DNA of 36,655 nucleotides from Gyrodactylus bullatarudis (GCA_012064415.1 SSNU01000234.1:1-36655); one strand, 5' to 3'; counted from the stretch's first letter, positions 20,709 to 32,100 are shown. Notes: generated by a model from the sequence alone, not told the origin. Translations and numbers: made by a program.

Positions 20709-21348
20709 TAAACACGTGGAACCGATTGAACAAACTTGAGGAGGTCTTTATTGATCCTATAGATCTAGTCTTGGAAGTGAGTAATACACTGAGTATTGTG
20801 TTATATACTGTATTAATTTTACTGTCTTGTTATTAGATTGAGGCGATAAATTCCAATTTTCGCCAAGGTCAAATAAATGAGGAAACTATAAAGTCTGCTA
20901 TCACCAAAGTACTCTCAAGTCATCCGCATAGTCTAGGGGTTTTCGTGAGTGAACCCATTCCTGAAGATGTTTGCTCCATGGATCAATCTGTGAGTTAATT
21001 TTATATGATCTGCCTATTTGATAGATAAAGGGAGTTGAGAAATTTGATCATCCCACTAATAATTATACAAAATAATAATAATAATAGTGTAAAATTTAAT
21101 CCCAAAAATACAGAATATGCTACAATTATAACTAGAAAATTATTCTTTCTGTCTTGAAATAATATCATTCTAATTTCGACTTTTCTTGATAGGTAAAAGC
21201 CTGGCGTATTGAAACTGTAACGAAACTTATAAAGTTGGATCGCCTCGAGTCGTTGTTGATTTTGAATCGTGATGAATGCTCCAATATTCTAGTCAAGAAC
21301 AATTGGAATCTGAATGAATCCCAGAAAATTATTCTTTCAAAGAAATGA
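20709..21348 (+). CDS. TNK2: ACK kinase gene, exons 7-9 (C-terminal UBA domain)
   Basis: Exons 20709-20776, 20837-20989 and 21193-21348 (introns 60 and 203 nt), phases consistent with exon 6. They complete an 867-residue protein. The last exon, 'WRIETVTKLIKLDRLESLL' then 'LNRDECSNILVKNNWNLNES', reproduces the ACK-type UBA region: W, then L-K-[LV]-[DE]-[QR]-L, then [RN]-x-E-C, then W-N-L-[EN]. The preceding exon ends 'PIPEDVCSMDQSVKA', matching the start of that domain. In ACK1 the UBA domain binds ubiquitin and controls turnover. TGA at 21346-21348; AATAAA at 21531-21536 is a plausible polyadenylation signal. The 6.2-kb intron before exon 7 is full of transposons. The join to exons 1-6 rests on phase and domain order. 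Confidence 0.85.
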
Positions 21349-21649
21349 GTGCAAAATATTCATTTTCTTCATTATTGTCAATACAAGTACTTTTTAAAAT
21401 TTGTTATTTTGGCTTTTAATGAGCAAATCTCTTGATTTTATTATTTTCTGACAGCTACTGGTATATCTTCAGCATCTCAAGTTGATACACGAATAGGTAG
21501 ATTAACCTCAAGTTAAGTTAAATAAAGAATATCCTTAAAATTAATGAATGAATTAGTAAAGCTTATATATTTTTAAAAATTTTATTTCGAGAGAATATAG
21601 ATAGATTTTATTTCAATACCACATGATTTCTATAAAATATTGGTTAAAT

Positions 21650-22112
21650 TATGTTTTTGAAATTTTTTAATGGGATATTTACTAGAGCAGGTCAAATTTT
21701 TCAACTTTTTCTAGCTTTAATCTCATTTTGAAGATAATCGAAAATTAAGCATTTTTCTTATAAAACTATACGTTTTCGAGTTTGTAAATGCCAATTTTTG
21801 AACACGCGCCATGATTTTTTCAATAGATTTTACTAAAAGTAAGGATAAAATTAAGCTTTTTGAATAGTTTTTGCATTATTCTGAATGAAAATAGGACTTA
21901 TTGTAAAAATTGATTCTTTTTTTACATGTTGAAAGAATTTCCTAGAAAATCAGGCAATTTTAATGCTTTTAGGAAAAATGGGATTTTTGTATATCAGAAC
22001 ATGAAAAATTTTCATTTTGATTTTAAAATATGTGTTTTTCATGGTTGAAGCATCAATTTTTGAATAAGGCATAGAACATGGTTCGGGGAAAATAAAATTT
22101 TGTATTACCCTA
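21650..22112 (+). repeat. Dispersed ~0.5-kb non-coding repeat, copy 2
   Basis: Diverged copy of 7668-8162, in the same orientation. Its right end, ataaaattttgtattaccc, mirrors the left end of copy 1. It starts about 300 bp after the ACK stop codon. The left boundary is uncertain. Confidence 0.5.
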
Positions 22113-22512
22113 ATATTTATACAAGAACCTCAATAAAACTACAAAATACAACGATTAATAATAATAATAACGAAATTAATTTATTTTGTAAATACGAATT
22201 TTGGTAACACTTCGAAAGAGAGTCAGCGCAAATTTTGCGTTTTGGGAGAGTGAATGCTAGAGTCAATCAGATTCGAGCATATCTTTTTACGTTTAAAAAC
22301 CCTGGAATAGCTCAACTAAAATAACACTAGTAACAACACACCTAGAAAACACCTATTAAAGAAAATTTTCGGTAACACTTCACTTCGGGTACAGCGTAAA
22401 ACTCCATTTAGGGGGGAGTTTTGCGTTAGCCAATGAGAATCAATCAAAAACCTGAGTGCAATACATTTCCTATTAAGTGCTATTTTTTTCCATTGTAGTC
22501 TATTCGAGACTA

Positions 22513-23309
22513 TGATTATATACAAATCCTCGAATACTATTCTCCATACTTCACTTGAGGTACATTGAGCAAGCCTAATCATACAGGGCTTATTTCTGAT
22601 TTAATTCACCCTTAATTTTGTATAAATTCAAAGCCTTTTCCTAAATTGAAAGTTTGATAAATCGTTGATCAATCAAAATGATAGTGTCAATCATTAGACA
22701 AGCATTCTCATTTTTCTGCTAACCAACATGAACCTTTCTGAAAACGATATCTGAAACATGATCTAGCATAAGACTTTATTGATATATGCAATAATTCAAG
22801 AAATAAACTCAATTAAAAACATTCCGATTCACTAGTCTGATGCGGTCGTTAAAATGCGGTAAGGAATTCTCAATCCCAAGAGGTGAATCAATCTTCTACA
22901 GTCAATTTCAAGATGACTCGTTGAAGGCAAATATTCATCGAACAATCGACATACACCGAGTTTCTTGAGAAAAAAGAATTGAATACTCATAGAAGGAGTT
23001 ACTGGCAAGGGTTCTTGAATTGTCTACTCACAGCCATTGTCCAGAAAATAGAGTGATGTCCTCATGCGATCTAACATGAATTTAGTCAATAACCTAATTT
23101 TAGATGAGGATGTTGACTTTGATAATTAAAGGTAACTAAATCTTGAGCATAAAACCTTCTAATAACTTTAGTAATAAACAAGAAAAAGTTCAGCTACATT
23201 AATAATCAAGTTCTATGAAAAAATGGTCGAATTAATTAAGAAATAAGCCCAGTATGATTGGACTTGCTCAATGTACCTCAAGTGAAGTATGTAGAATAGT
23301 ATATAATCA
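22513..23309. repeat. Inverted repeat pair of about 85-95 bp
   Basis: 22513-22607 and 23229-23309 are inverted copies, sharing for example atacttcacttgaggtacat and tgagcaag.c.aatcata. The interior of about 620 bp has no reading frame or motif I recognise. It may be a separate non-autonomous element nested in the Merlin candidate. Confidence 0.6.
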
Positions 23310-23310
23310 T

Positions 23311-23488
23311 TAGGGTGGAAAATAAATGGAATAAAATATTGAAAAATATCGCAAAAATATCTTAAAATGGCAAATCAAAATTATCTAGGAAACTAAAAGG
23401 TGTAGAGAATTAATTTTTTGATATTTTTTTTAAAAGCACAGTTGATTATGATATCAAAAATCGAAAAAATCGCAAATTTTCCACCCTA
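23311..23488. mobile_element. 178-bp hAT-family MITE
   Basis: Perfect 13-bp terminal inverted repeats TAGGGTGGAAAAT. Internal aaaaatcgcaaa words match the sub-terminal sequence of the hAT element at 15046. The flanking octamers ataatcat and cttatcac agree at five of eight positions. It begins immediately after the right arm of the 22513-23309 inverted repeat. Confidence 0.7.
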
Positions 23489-23980
23489 CTTATCACCAAA
23501 TATCATATACTTTAATTAGTATTTTAATTTTTAACTCTATTAAAATCACATGAATGAATTCAATAGTATTTTAATTTAGTCACTAAAACCAATAGATATG
23601 AAGTTGGGAATCTCTGATTTTTACAGAAATCTCGATTTTTTCATCAAGAATTTGAATTGTTTTAATTTTTTGGAATCCTACTCATGTTGCACACTTTTAC
23701 CATTTGAAGAAAAAAAATTATTTTTATAAAAAAAATATGGTCATTTTTCAAATTCCCATTTGGCGTCAAAATCTTTTTTTCGAACTTTGAGCTGAAAATT
23801 TTTATTGATTTGAAAGTGGTAAGCTGATCGAAAGAGTTTTTTTCAGGATCAAGATTAGATAATAAACCTGAATAGCACCGTCAAATTATCGACAGTTTCC
23901 CCATTTTTGAGAGATTTTGAATTATCAAAATTTCATTAATTCTCAAGTAGTGAAAAGGATCAAAAAATCGATTTTCAGCT

Positions 23981-24120
23981 CCTGGTGTGGCGTAGTGGTA
24001 TCTCTCTCCCCTCTCTTTCGGGCCCCCTAACTTTCGGTCCTAGGTTCAAACCCTCCCACACCGGGCACATTGAGCGTTCTTTATCTGCTCTCTTATATGT
24101 ATAAATAAAAATGTCTTGAT
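23981..24120 (+). repeat. tRNA-derived SINE
   Basis: The head is tRNA-like. cctggtg (23981-23987) pairs with caccggg (24059-24065) as a seven-base-pair acceptor stem. tggcgtagtggta (23988-24000) is an A box and ggttcaaaccc (24043-24053) a B box for RNA polymerase III. The D stem is poor and the anticodon region is long and C/T-rich, so a functional tRNA is unlikely. An unrelated tail follows, with aaataaaaatgtcttgattt near 24103-24122. Confidence 0.6.
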
Positions 24121-24179
24121 TTCATAAAAACGATAATGAGGTTATGCATCAGATCAGATCTTTGTAATTCTGAGGCAAA

Positions 24180-24772
24180 GTCAAGAGATTTTTTCATTCG
24201 ATACAATTTTATTGATCCTTCTCTTACTCGTTGTCATTATGAAGGCTGCAACGGGATTCAAAAAACCTCAGTTCCCGACCCAAGTATTGCATCATAAGTT
24301 CATCTCATTAGTCATGGTTATTCAATTGGCTTTTTTTTCATCTGGAGTACCTTACTCAAAAATTTTGGAAAAAATAACGTTTCTCCTGAAACTATCGTTC
24401 GATATTTTGATATATTTAGAGAGTTTCTTTCTGAAGCAGCAGATGATGATAAAATAGGTGGAAATGGGCATATCGTTGAAATTAACGAGACGAAATTACC
24501 CAGACGCAAATATAAGGCTTCTAAGGAATGAATGGGTTATCGGTGCTTTCGATCAAGATACCAAGAAAGTTAGGATGGCAACAATTGAAAGAAGAGATCA
24601 AGTGATCAAAAGAAGATTTCTTGATGAAAATGTTATTACTGGTTCAACTCTAATATCAGAAGAATGGCGAGGATATTCGGAATGGTCAACAGCAGGAATG
24701 CAAATATTGGTTGAAAATCATATTGATATCAACGATAATGTAGATTTGGATGATAGTTTGTTTAATTTGTAA
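24180..24772 (+). pseudogene. Merlin-type (ISXO2-like) transposase, broken
   Basis: Three frames are needed. 'LIDPSLTRCHYEGCN' is the zinc-ribbon-like N-terminus. 'VSPETIVRYFDIFREFLSEA', then 'GHIVEINETKLPRRKYK' gives the first catalytic D/E region of the ISXO2 fold (usually V-E-I-D-E-S). 'EWVIGAFDQDTKKVRMA' and 'GSTLISEEWRGYSEWS' give the D-x-W-x-x-Y block. Frame breaks occur near 24300 and at about 24524 (GAA TGA ATG), and the protein ends before the usual C-terminus. Merlin elements are eukaryotic relatives of bacterial IS1016/IS1595. Confidence 0.75.
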
Positions 24773-24866
24773 AATATTTAAATTCAACTTTGATTTCTTA
24801 ACGTTAGAGAGGCTAATTCACCATCCCATAAAGCAAAATTTGCGCTGATTCTCTTTCGAAGTTACC

Positions 24867-25291
24867 CGAATTTTCCCTTATAAGGGATAATTATCAGTAA
24901 GGGTTTTATGGTATAAAATTTATGCTACCCCTTTGACTAATTAATAGCTAAATTAACCCTTTCAGTACCGTGGCTACATTTAACGATAAAAATTCTTTTT
25001 TTGTTAATTTCTTTTGGTAAATTTAAATTCTTTCATCATTAAGTTCATAAAAAATGTTGGTAATTGACATTTGAACGAAGGTCTCTTAATAAACTAAATT
25101 GTCAAAATAGGAAAATTCAATCTGACGAAACTTTATAAAACTTATAGCTCAAAATTACTATCGATTTCGAATATGGTAAATAGGGAAATTAATCATTGTT
25201 ATGACCAATTAATCGAAAATTAACGGATTAAAAACTTCAATTGTAATAAGTAAAAGAAAATTTATTTTATACATTATTCGGTTTTTCAATT
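24867..25291. other. Intergenic, 3' flank of SMARCB1
   Basis: About 425 nt. tttatt at 25261-25266 is AATAAA on the minus strand, 26-31 nt past the SMARCB1 stop, a good polyadenylation signal. ttaaccctttcagtaccg at 24953 resembles a piggyBac-like element end (compare 26777), but no partner was found. Confidence 0.5.
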
Positions 25292-28200
25292 TCACCAGTT
25301 GGGATGAGTATTGGCAAGACGTCTCATTCGTCTGAAAAATCATTAGTATTAATATTAAAAGTTTAAAAAACAAAAAATAGCTAGGTACCTTGTGTTTCTA
25401 TCCTGGTCACGTATTTTCTTCTCCATTTCTGCATCAGTTAATACTTCGACAACAGGACTCCATTGCTCGGCTTCTTGCAATGTTCTGAAAGCAACATCTA
25501 TTGTAGGAAGGTTGGATTCACTAAATGCGTAAATCCTTTGATGCCAGGCTAATTGTCCACGTATACTATAGGCTATAGCAGTGAGAAATTCACCTCCAAG
25601 ACCTAATTCTGCACATAGTTTACTAGCGAATAATTCAGGGCTATTGTCTTTTTCACTTAGATCCCACTGGAACTGATCAACTAAAGATATATTTCCGATA
25701 TGAATGTTGAGACGCATTATAACTCGAGTATCAGTTTGACCCGACAGCAATAATGTTTCTGTGGGATGAGCTTCAACCTAAAGAAATTTTAAAAAGCATT
25801 CACAAAAAAGAAAAGTTGTAAAATGCTATCGATATTTATTATAAACATTTACATTTAATATGAAGCTTGTTGACATAAAGATCAAAATTTACTATTTTTA
25901 CAAAAATCTCGATATTTTTCTCCCGACTCACATAAAGAAATAATTTTTTGAGTACTAAAATGGAATGAGCTAATAAGATGTGGATATTCAAAAAAAAATT
26001 GAATCTGACCAAAATTAGGCCAATTTTTGGATTTCGAAAATGCACGAGATTTTCACTTTTTCAACTTTTGAACCCAAAATTTTCATCGATTTCGATGATT
26101 CGAAGCAAATCTTTGGGATCAACATTGAACGAAGAATTCAAATTCACCTGCAGAAGTTTACTGAAGTTCGGCATTACTGTGAGAAATCGAACCATTTGAA
26201 TTTTTCCGATTATCACGAAGACAAATTATCCAAAATCTTGAAGTCTAACATTTTCTCGGAAACAGTAAGATCTTCGCTATCTCTATGGCCAAATTCGAAT
26301 TCTTCGTTGATCCCAAATATCAGTACTTAACTGCTTCGAATCATCGAAATTGATGAAAATTTTGGGTTCAAAAGTTGAAAAAGTGAAAATCTCGTGCATT
26401 TTCGAAATCCAAAAATTGGCCTAATTTTGGGTCAGATTGAATTTTTTTGGAATTTTTTCGAATATCAACAACTTATTAGCTCATTCCATGTAGAATTCAA
26501 ATAATTATTATTTTCTTTGAATCCGGAGAAAAATATCGAGTTTTTTGTAAAAATAGTAAATTCTCCTCTTCATGTCAATTAGGTATAATTTCTACATAAT
26601 TGATTAACTACTTCAGAAATCATCTAATCGTTTCAAAATTTTATTATCTTTTAACTTTATTTATACGTTATCGAATGATATTTATTGATGGGTTTATTTA
26701 ATAAAAATTAGGATCTGTTAGAAACAAAATGACGAAGTAACTTTGAAAAAAACATTGAGACGGAATATCTCTTACCTTAACCCCTTCGATCCCAGAGTTC
26801 GTATACGACCTCTAAATCAAGAGTTTTAGGCGATCGCTGCATTTTAACGGGTTAGAAGGGGTTAAGATACAAATATCACAATCAGTACAAACCCCTATAC
26901 AACGTATGTGAGTTTAATAAACTTTAATAAAATTTGCTTTCTTTCCGACCATTACTTCTTTTATTTCATTTTTTCAAAGAGCTGATCAAATTCTTGTTTA
27001 CAGATTAAAATTTATTTCAATTTATATCAATATATTTTTCTAGAAGATTTCTACTGTTGATTCAAAATAAAATAATCTTTCAAGTTACAGAATTTTAAAA
27101 AACCTTAGATCTCGTTGATCTTGAAAACTTCTTCCATTTTTCGTCTCATATTCTTCTGTGTAACGAAAGATAAGTCGATTTTTCATTTCATTTATGTTGA
27201 AAAGTCATTTACCTGTCTAAATGTTCTTTTCTTTTGTTCCTGGTGTCATCTCAGTTTATAGATGAAACCAATCTAAATTTCAAACATTGAAAAGCAAAAA
27301 TAAACAGGAATTTCATGGTAGCAGTGTTCTAGTTTTGGATGAATGATTATATTTTTAAATTACAAATAGACTCGATATTTAAATTACAGAGTGACCTGTA
27401 ATATAGCAAATTTACTCATGCTACTTTATATAATAAAGTAATAAATTGCAGTATTTATCAAAAATAAATTTTAAGCCGATGAGATACGAAAAATTGTCCC
27501 ATTGTTCCACCAGAATAACACAACATATAATTCATAACCCAAGTTACTTAAAGAAGGGTGATTTTGAAAATCTAGTCGAATATTTTAAAAATATTTAGAA
27601 CGCTATTTTAAACCTATTTGCTGAGGCCTTAAGACAAAACAAAATAACTTTCTATCGTAAATCAATAGCTGTAGATTTAAAAAATGCATTTGCCTGCTTA
27701 GAAGATAACTAGTTTTAGAGCCAAAAAATGCCGATTTTAACCTCTATTATCTTCTGATGATGATAAATCGGCTTTCAAAAAGAAATTCAGATTCGGAATC
27801 AGCGTAATTATTTTGGTAAGGTTGCGAATTTTCTAATTTAATTTGGGACATGAATGGTTACGAGGCTTGAAATTACTCTCTAGTTATTGTAAAAGCTTTT
27901 TGTACTGAAAAAATAGCATCCAGATTAATATGGCAAAAATAGCAAAATTATCTCAGTTAAAAAATTATGTTCATTTGGTATCTTCAAATTCAAATTCAAA
28001 ATAAGTTTTTACTACCAATTAGTTCTATTGATAACCAATGTTATTTTGCCGTTTTAAGAACCTCTAGCTATATTAGCTTTATCAAGATAGATATTTGTGA
28101 TCAATTTTCGATAAAATCAAACGTACTTGTTGTCGGATAGCTTGTGCTATTGCAGGAACAAATGAGATTGGATTTAAATCAAGGTCATCACACAAAAGTT

Positions 28201-28975
28201 CAGCAAATTGTTCAGGTGTAATTAGCATTTCATTCAAATTCCAAGTGAAACAATCTCGTAGTTTGACTCCGTCAAACTCAATGTCAAGTCGAATCGGAAC
28301 CAAGACTTCTGATTGTGCAGCATTTTCATGAAAAGCAATTGGATCCGAATCATCCAAACAAAATGGGAACGTATATGCCTTGCTACCTAAATGAGCGTTG
28401 ATTTTATTTGTTCTTGTGCGACTTATAGGCGTTGGACAAGGAACAGGATCCAAGTGAAATGAAGTGTTAGGCATAGAACTCATACTCCATTTGCCGGTTG
28501 ATTCTTTTCGAGTAGAGACAGTAGATGATGTAGTCGTTGAAGGTTCAGGTTTTCCTTGTACAGTTGAATTGGGACCAGGAGTGAGAGCTGTCGCCTTAGA
28601 TTCAAATGCTTTTGATTTTAGTTTAGGAGTGACTGAATCATTCGAACCTGTTATCAAATCATTCATAGGATCTTCATTAAGTATTGTATCGACTTCGTAT
28701 GCTTTTAGCAGAAGACAGGTTGGAGCCGTGATCTGAGAGGCAAGACCCATATTTATAAGAGCAACTTGCTCATCTTTAGTTGCCAACCTTTTCCATAAAT
28801 TTGGAAATTTTTTAAATAAGGATCCTTTAAAAAGTCTGAGATAACGGCCAACCTATAAGAAGTAAATTATTATTAGTTCTTGAAAAATTACTTCTTGAGC
28901 AAGATAAAAATACTCTCCTTTCGGGTCAAATTGGAATTCTAATGGTTTTTCACCATATCTATATGCGTTCTCCAT
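25292..28975 (-). CDS. SMARCB1: SMARCB1/SNF5/INI1, SWI/SNF core subunit
   Basis: Four exons on the minus strand: 28892-28975, 28127-28852, 25389-25777, 25292-25331. Introns are 39, 2349 and 57 nt. The product is 412 residues (human about 385). It is a core subunit of BAF/PBAF chromatin remodellers, in the nucleus. N-terminal winged-helix: '[16 protein letters not shown]', '[20 protein letters not shown]'. Middle: '[19 protein letters not shown]'. SNF5 repeat 1: '[20 protein letters not shown]', '[19 protein letters not shown]'. Repeat 2: '[20 protein letters not shown]', '[20 protein letters not shown]'. The last exon completes '[20 protein letters not shown]', the basic C-terminal helix that contacts the nucleosome acidic patch in known structures. 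The frame runs upstream to 29038 without an ATG after TAA, so the ATG at 28973-28975 ('MENAYRYG') is chosen; it aligns with the usual start. Intron 2 is swollen by repeats. Confidence 0.95.
25887..26561. mobile_element. 675-bp foldback element in SMARCB1 intron 2
   Basis: Arms of about 230 bp (25887-26115 and 26330-26561) are inverted copies. The outermost sequence is atttactatttttacaaaaa, followed by ctcgatatttttctcc. The central 200 bp is also found, rearranged, at 10310-10409. Short plus-strand open frames here (about 25978-26330) are incidental. Non-autonomous DNA transposon or foldback repeat of unknown superfamily. Confidence 0.7.
26777..26865. mobile_element. 89-bp mini-MITE with TTAA ends
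   Basis: TTAA-CCCCTTC ... GAAGGGG-TTAA. The inverted termini start directly inside TTAA tetranucleotides, the target duplicated by piggyBac transposases, so it looks like a minimal piggyBac-type MITE. No coding content. Confidence 0.55.
26866..28126 (-). other. Rest of SMARCB1 intron 2
   Basis: About 1.26 kb of intronic AT-rich sequence. agattcggaatcagc near 27790 is the inverse of the word found near 10056 and 14913. The donor (minus strand caa|gtacgt) is at 28126. No gene seen. Confidence 0.6.
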
Positions 28976-29109
28976 CAGTGTATTCGCTATACTTTCAGTT
29001 TTGTCAATTTTTTTAAATTGATAATCAAACTCAAACAATTATAATTTTGTTTTATATGATTGTTCGCTCAATTGTGTATTTTGAACCAATTAATCGTCAT
29101 TGAGATCTG
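28976..29109. promoter_or_regulatory. Divergent promoter region of SMARCB1 and COPB2
   Basis: Only 134 bp separate the two start codons, which point away from each other, so both promoters and 5' leaders must lie here. A CCAAT pentamer is at 29086-29090, 20 bp before the COPB2 ATG. No TATA box is clear. Shared regulation is an inference. Confidence 0.6.
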
Positions 29110-32100
29110 ATGCCCCTTCACGTAGATGTTAAGAGAAGATTGACTACTAGGTCTGATCGTGTTAAGTCCCTAGACTTACATCCAACAGAGCCATGGCTAC
29201 TCGTGTCTCTTTATAATGGAAAAATTCATGTTTGGGATATTGAACAGCAGCAATTAGCTAAAACTATTGATGTATGTCCTATGCCAGTTCGATGTGGAAA
29301 GTTTATAAGTCGTAAATTTTGGATGGTATTCGGATCCGATGATATGAATGTATGTTTAGTTCGTTAAAAAAATTATATCTTATTCTTTATTTCATCAATT
29401 TCAGATTCATGTCTACAATTATAATACAACCGAACGTGTGAAAGAATTTGAAGCTCATACCGATTACATTAGATCAATTTTAGTCCATCCAGTTCTCCCG
29501 TATATTATAACTAGCTCAGATGATATGAGCATCAAACTCTGGGATTGGGACAATAATTGGAAGTGTATTTTATCATTCGAGGGACATACTCACTATGTTA
29601 TGAATCTGGCTCTAAATCCGAAAGATAATAATACGTTTTGTAGTGCAAGTCTAGATAAAACTATCAAAGTATGGAATATAGGCTCATCGAGACCTAACTT
29701 TTCCCTCGAAGGACATCAAAAAGGAGTAAACTTTGTTGATTACTATTCCTCGGGTGACAAGCCTTATTTGGTTTCCGGTTCTGATGATAGATCAATTAAA
29801 ATTTGGGATTATCAAACAAAAACATGTGTTCAAACTCTCACTGGCCATGTTCATAACATTAGCTTTGTGGTTTTCCATCCTCAATTACCCCTTCTTTTAT
29901 CTGGATCTGAAGATGGTACTGTAAATCTTTGGCATTCTGGAACATATCGCCTAGAAACTACTCTATCTTATGGAATGGAAAGAGCATGGTGTGCTGTTAC
30001 AGGAAAGTCTTCTTATCAAAATATGGTTGCTATTGGTTATGACGAAGGTGCCATTGTAATATCTCTTGGTAAAGATGAACCGTCTATTTCAATGGATAAG
30101 TCGGGAAAAATTATATGCGCTAGACACTGTGAGATTTTGCAAGCAAACATAAAATCTATTCTAACGACAATCGATGAAGATTCTATTAAAGTGAGTCATA
30201 AATATCAATTAAAATTAATTAAAATGTTGAAATTTATTCATCCAGGATGGTGAGAGGTTATCCACAAACTTGAAAGAACTTGGTACATGTGATATCTATC
30301 CCCAAAGTATTCAGCACAATAGTAATGGAAGATTTGTTGTTATCAGTGGGGATGGGGAGTATGTTGTTCATACAGCCATGGCCTTGCGTAATAAATCTTA
30401 TGGACAAGCTTTCGAGTTCGTATGGTGCCCATATGAAGCTAATAGGTATGCTGTAAGAGAAAGTAGTCACAAAATTAAACTGTTCAACAACTTCAAAGAG
30501 CAACAAGTTATCAACATAGAATTCGCTGCTGATTCTATATTTACTGGATATCTTCTAGGAGTAAAGGGTGCTGGAGGATTATCTTTCTATGGATGGAATG
30601 ATGGTATATTTATTCGCAGGATAGAGATAAAACCGGAATCTGTTTACTGGAATGAAGCTGGAACCCATGTTGCTATTTGTACAAAAGATGAATTCTTCGT
30701 CCTACGTTTCAATCCAGAAAAGGTTGGGGAAAAAGGAGAAAATGAAGAAAACGAAGAAACTTTTGATTTGCTTGATAAGGGTCAAATTCAAGAGCAAGTT
30801 GTCAAGGGCTTTTGGTATGGAGAAGCTTTCATCTTTCAAAATTCTTCTCATAAACTCAAATACTTTATTGGCGGTGAAATAATTTCATTGGCTCAACTTG
30901 AAAAAGGTGTTAATCTTATTGGTTACCTTCCCAAAGAAAATAAAGTTTTTCTTGTTGATTCTTCCTTGCAAGTAAGTTTAATCCGCTCGATTATTTAAAA
31001 TTAATTTTTTGATCAACAATCGTTTCTCTTGCTTTGTTTTCTGGCTTTTTTAAGAATTAGAGACAAGCGAATCGATTTATAATCCAACTTACTAATATCT
31101 AAACTGATTTAAATTCATTTTTAGCTCGTTAGTTATCAGTTATTCCAATCTATCCTGGAATATCAAATTGCAATAATTGAAAGTAATATTGAGTTAGCCG
31201 AATCTCTTCTTCCCACTATACCAAAGGATCAATGGAAGAAAATTGCAGTCTTTCTTGAAAAACTAGGACACCCAGAAATGGCCATCAAAGTAACCTCTGA
31301 TCCAGAGCACAAATTTGACTTATCCATAAATCTTGGAGATTTGGATTTAGCTTTCAGCTTACTCAGCAATGAAGTCCAGCAAGATGGTCTTGAAGAAAAA
31401 TGGAAAACTGTATGAATTATGCATACAAATTAATTAAACCTTTTCTGATTTTAAATATTTTAGCTCGCGGAGTTGGCATGTAAAAAATCCAATTTTAATC
31501 TAGCCCAAAAATGTTTATTCAATTGTAAGGATTACCCAAGTCTCCTACTACTGGCAAGTTGTTCAGGAGATTTAAGCACAGTTTTAAAAGTTTCCAATGT
31601 CGCTCAAAGTGAAGACCTTAAGAACTTACATTTTCTCTCAAATTTCATCACTGGAAATATCGACACGTGTCTTGATGTAAGTTTATTAAACTCGTTGAAT
31701 TAAACTATCATCATAATTGAGATCTAAGAATGAAAGATAACTTTTATTTTTACAGATTTTAATAAAATCAGATAGATTTCCTGAGGCTGCTTTCTTTTCT
31801 CGTGCGTATTGTCCAAGTAAAATTGCTCAAATTGTTGAAAAGTGGCGTTACTGGCTAAAGGAAAATGCTAAAAATACTTCCGATCTAAGAATAGCTGAGT
31901 CCTTGGCCGATCCAACTAAAAATAAAGAATTGTTTTCTGAATTTGACGTGAGTTATCATTTCACAAAGGATTTAATTTTGAGAGATAATTTTTTTCTATT
32001 CCTAATAAAAAGAAATCAATCATGGCTGAATCAAAAATGAAAGCTTCATTAGCTAATAGGCTGCGAATGAATCCTGTTAACTATCCCAAAGTTGAAAGAG

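Larger units (their letters stand above)
22203..24866 (+). mobile_element. Candidate Merlin (ISXO2/IS1595-like) DNA transposon, invaded by other repeats
   Basis: Bounded by inverted repeats of about 50 bp: ggtaacacttcgaaagagag at 22203 and, inverted, ggtaacttcgaaagagaatc ending at 24866. Both continue into cagcgcaaattttgc. The Merlin-type transposase remnant at 24180-24772 lies just inside the right end. A second left-end-like start (ggtaacacttc) occurs at 22371. The interior also holds an inverted-repeat pair (22513-23309), a hAT MITE (23311-23488) and a tRNA-like SINE (from 23981), which would be later insertions. Boundaries and unity of the element are inferred. Confidence 0.5.

Noticed and set aside
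22316..22582. Minus-strand 88-codon open frame
   Set aside because: Lies over inverted-repeat sequence, lacks any recognisable motif and has no splice context.
23981..24067. A functional tRNA gene
   Set aside because: The A and B boxes and acceptor stem are present, but the D stem and anticodon region do not fold normally and a SINE-like tail follows.
25978..26330. Overlapping plus-strand open frames in SMARCB1 intron 2
   Set aside because: Fall entirely within the foldback element; the similar translations arise from repeat symmetry.
28976..29038. SMARCB1 starting at 29038
   Set aside because: That codon is TTG and follows a TAA. The ATG at 28975 aligns with the usual SMARCB1 start.
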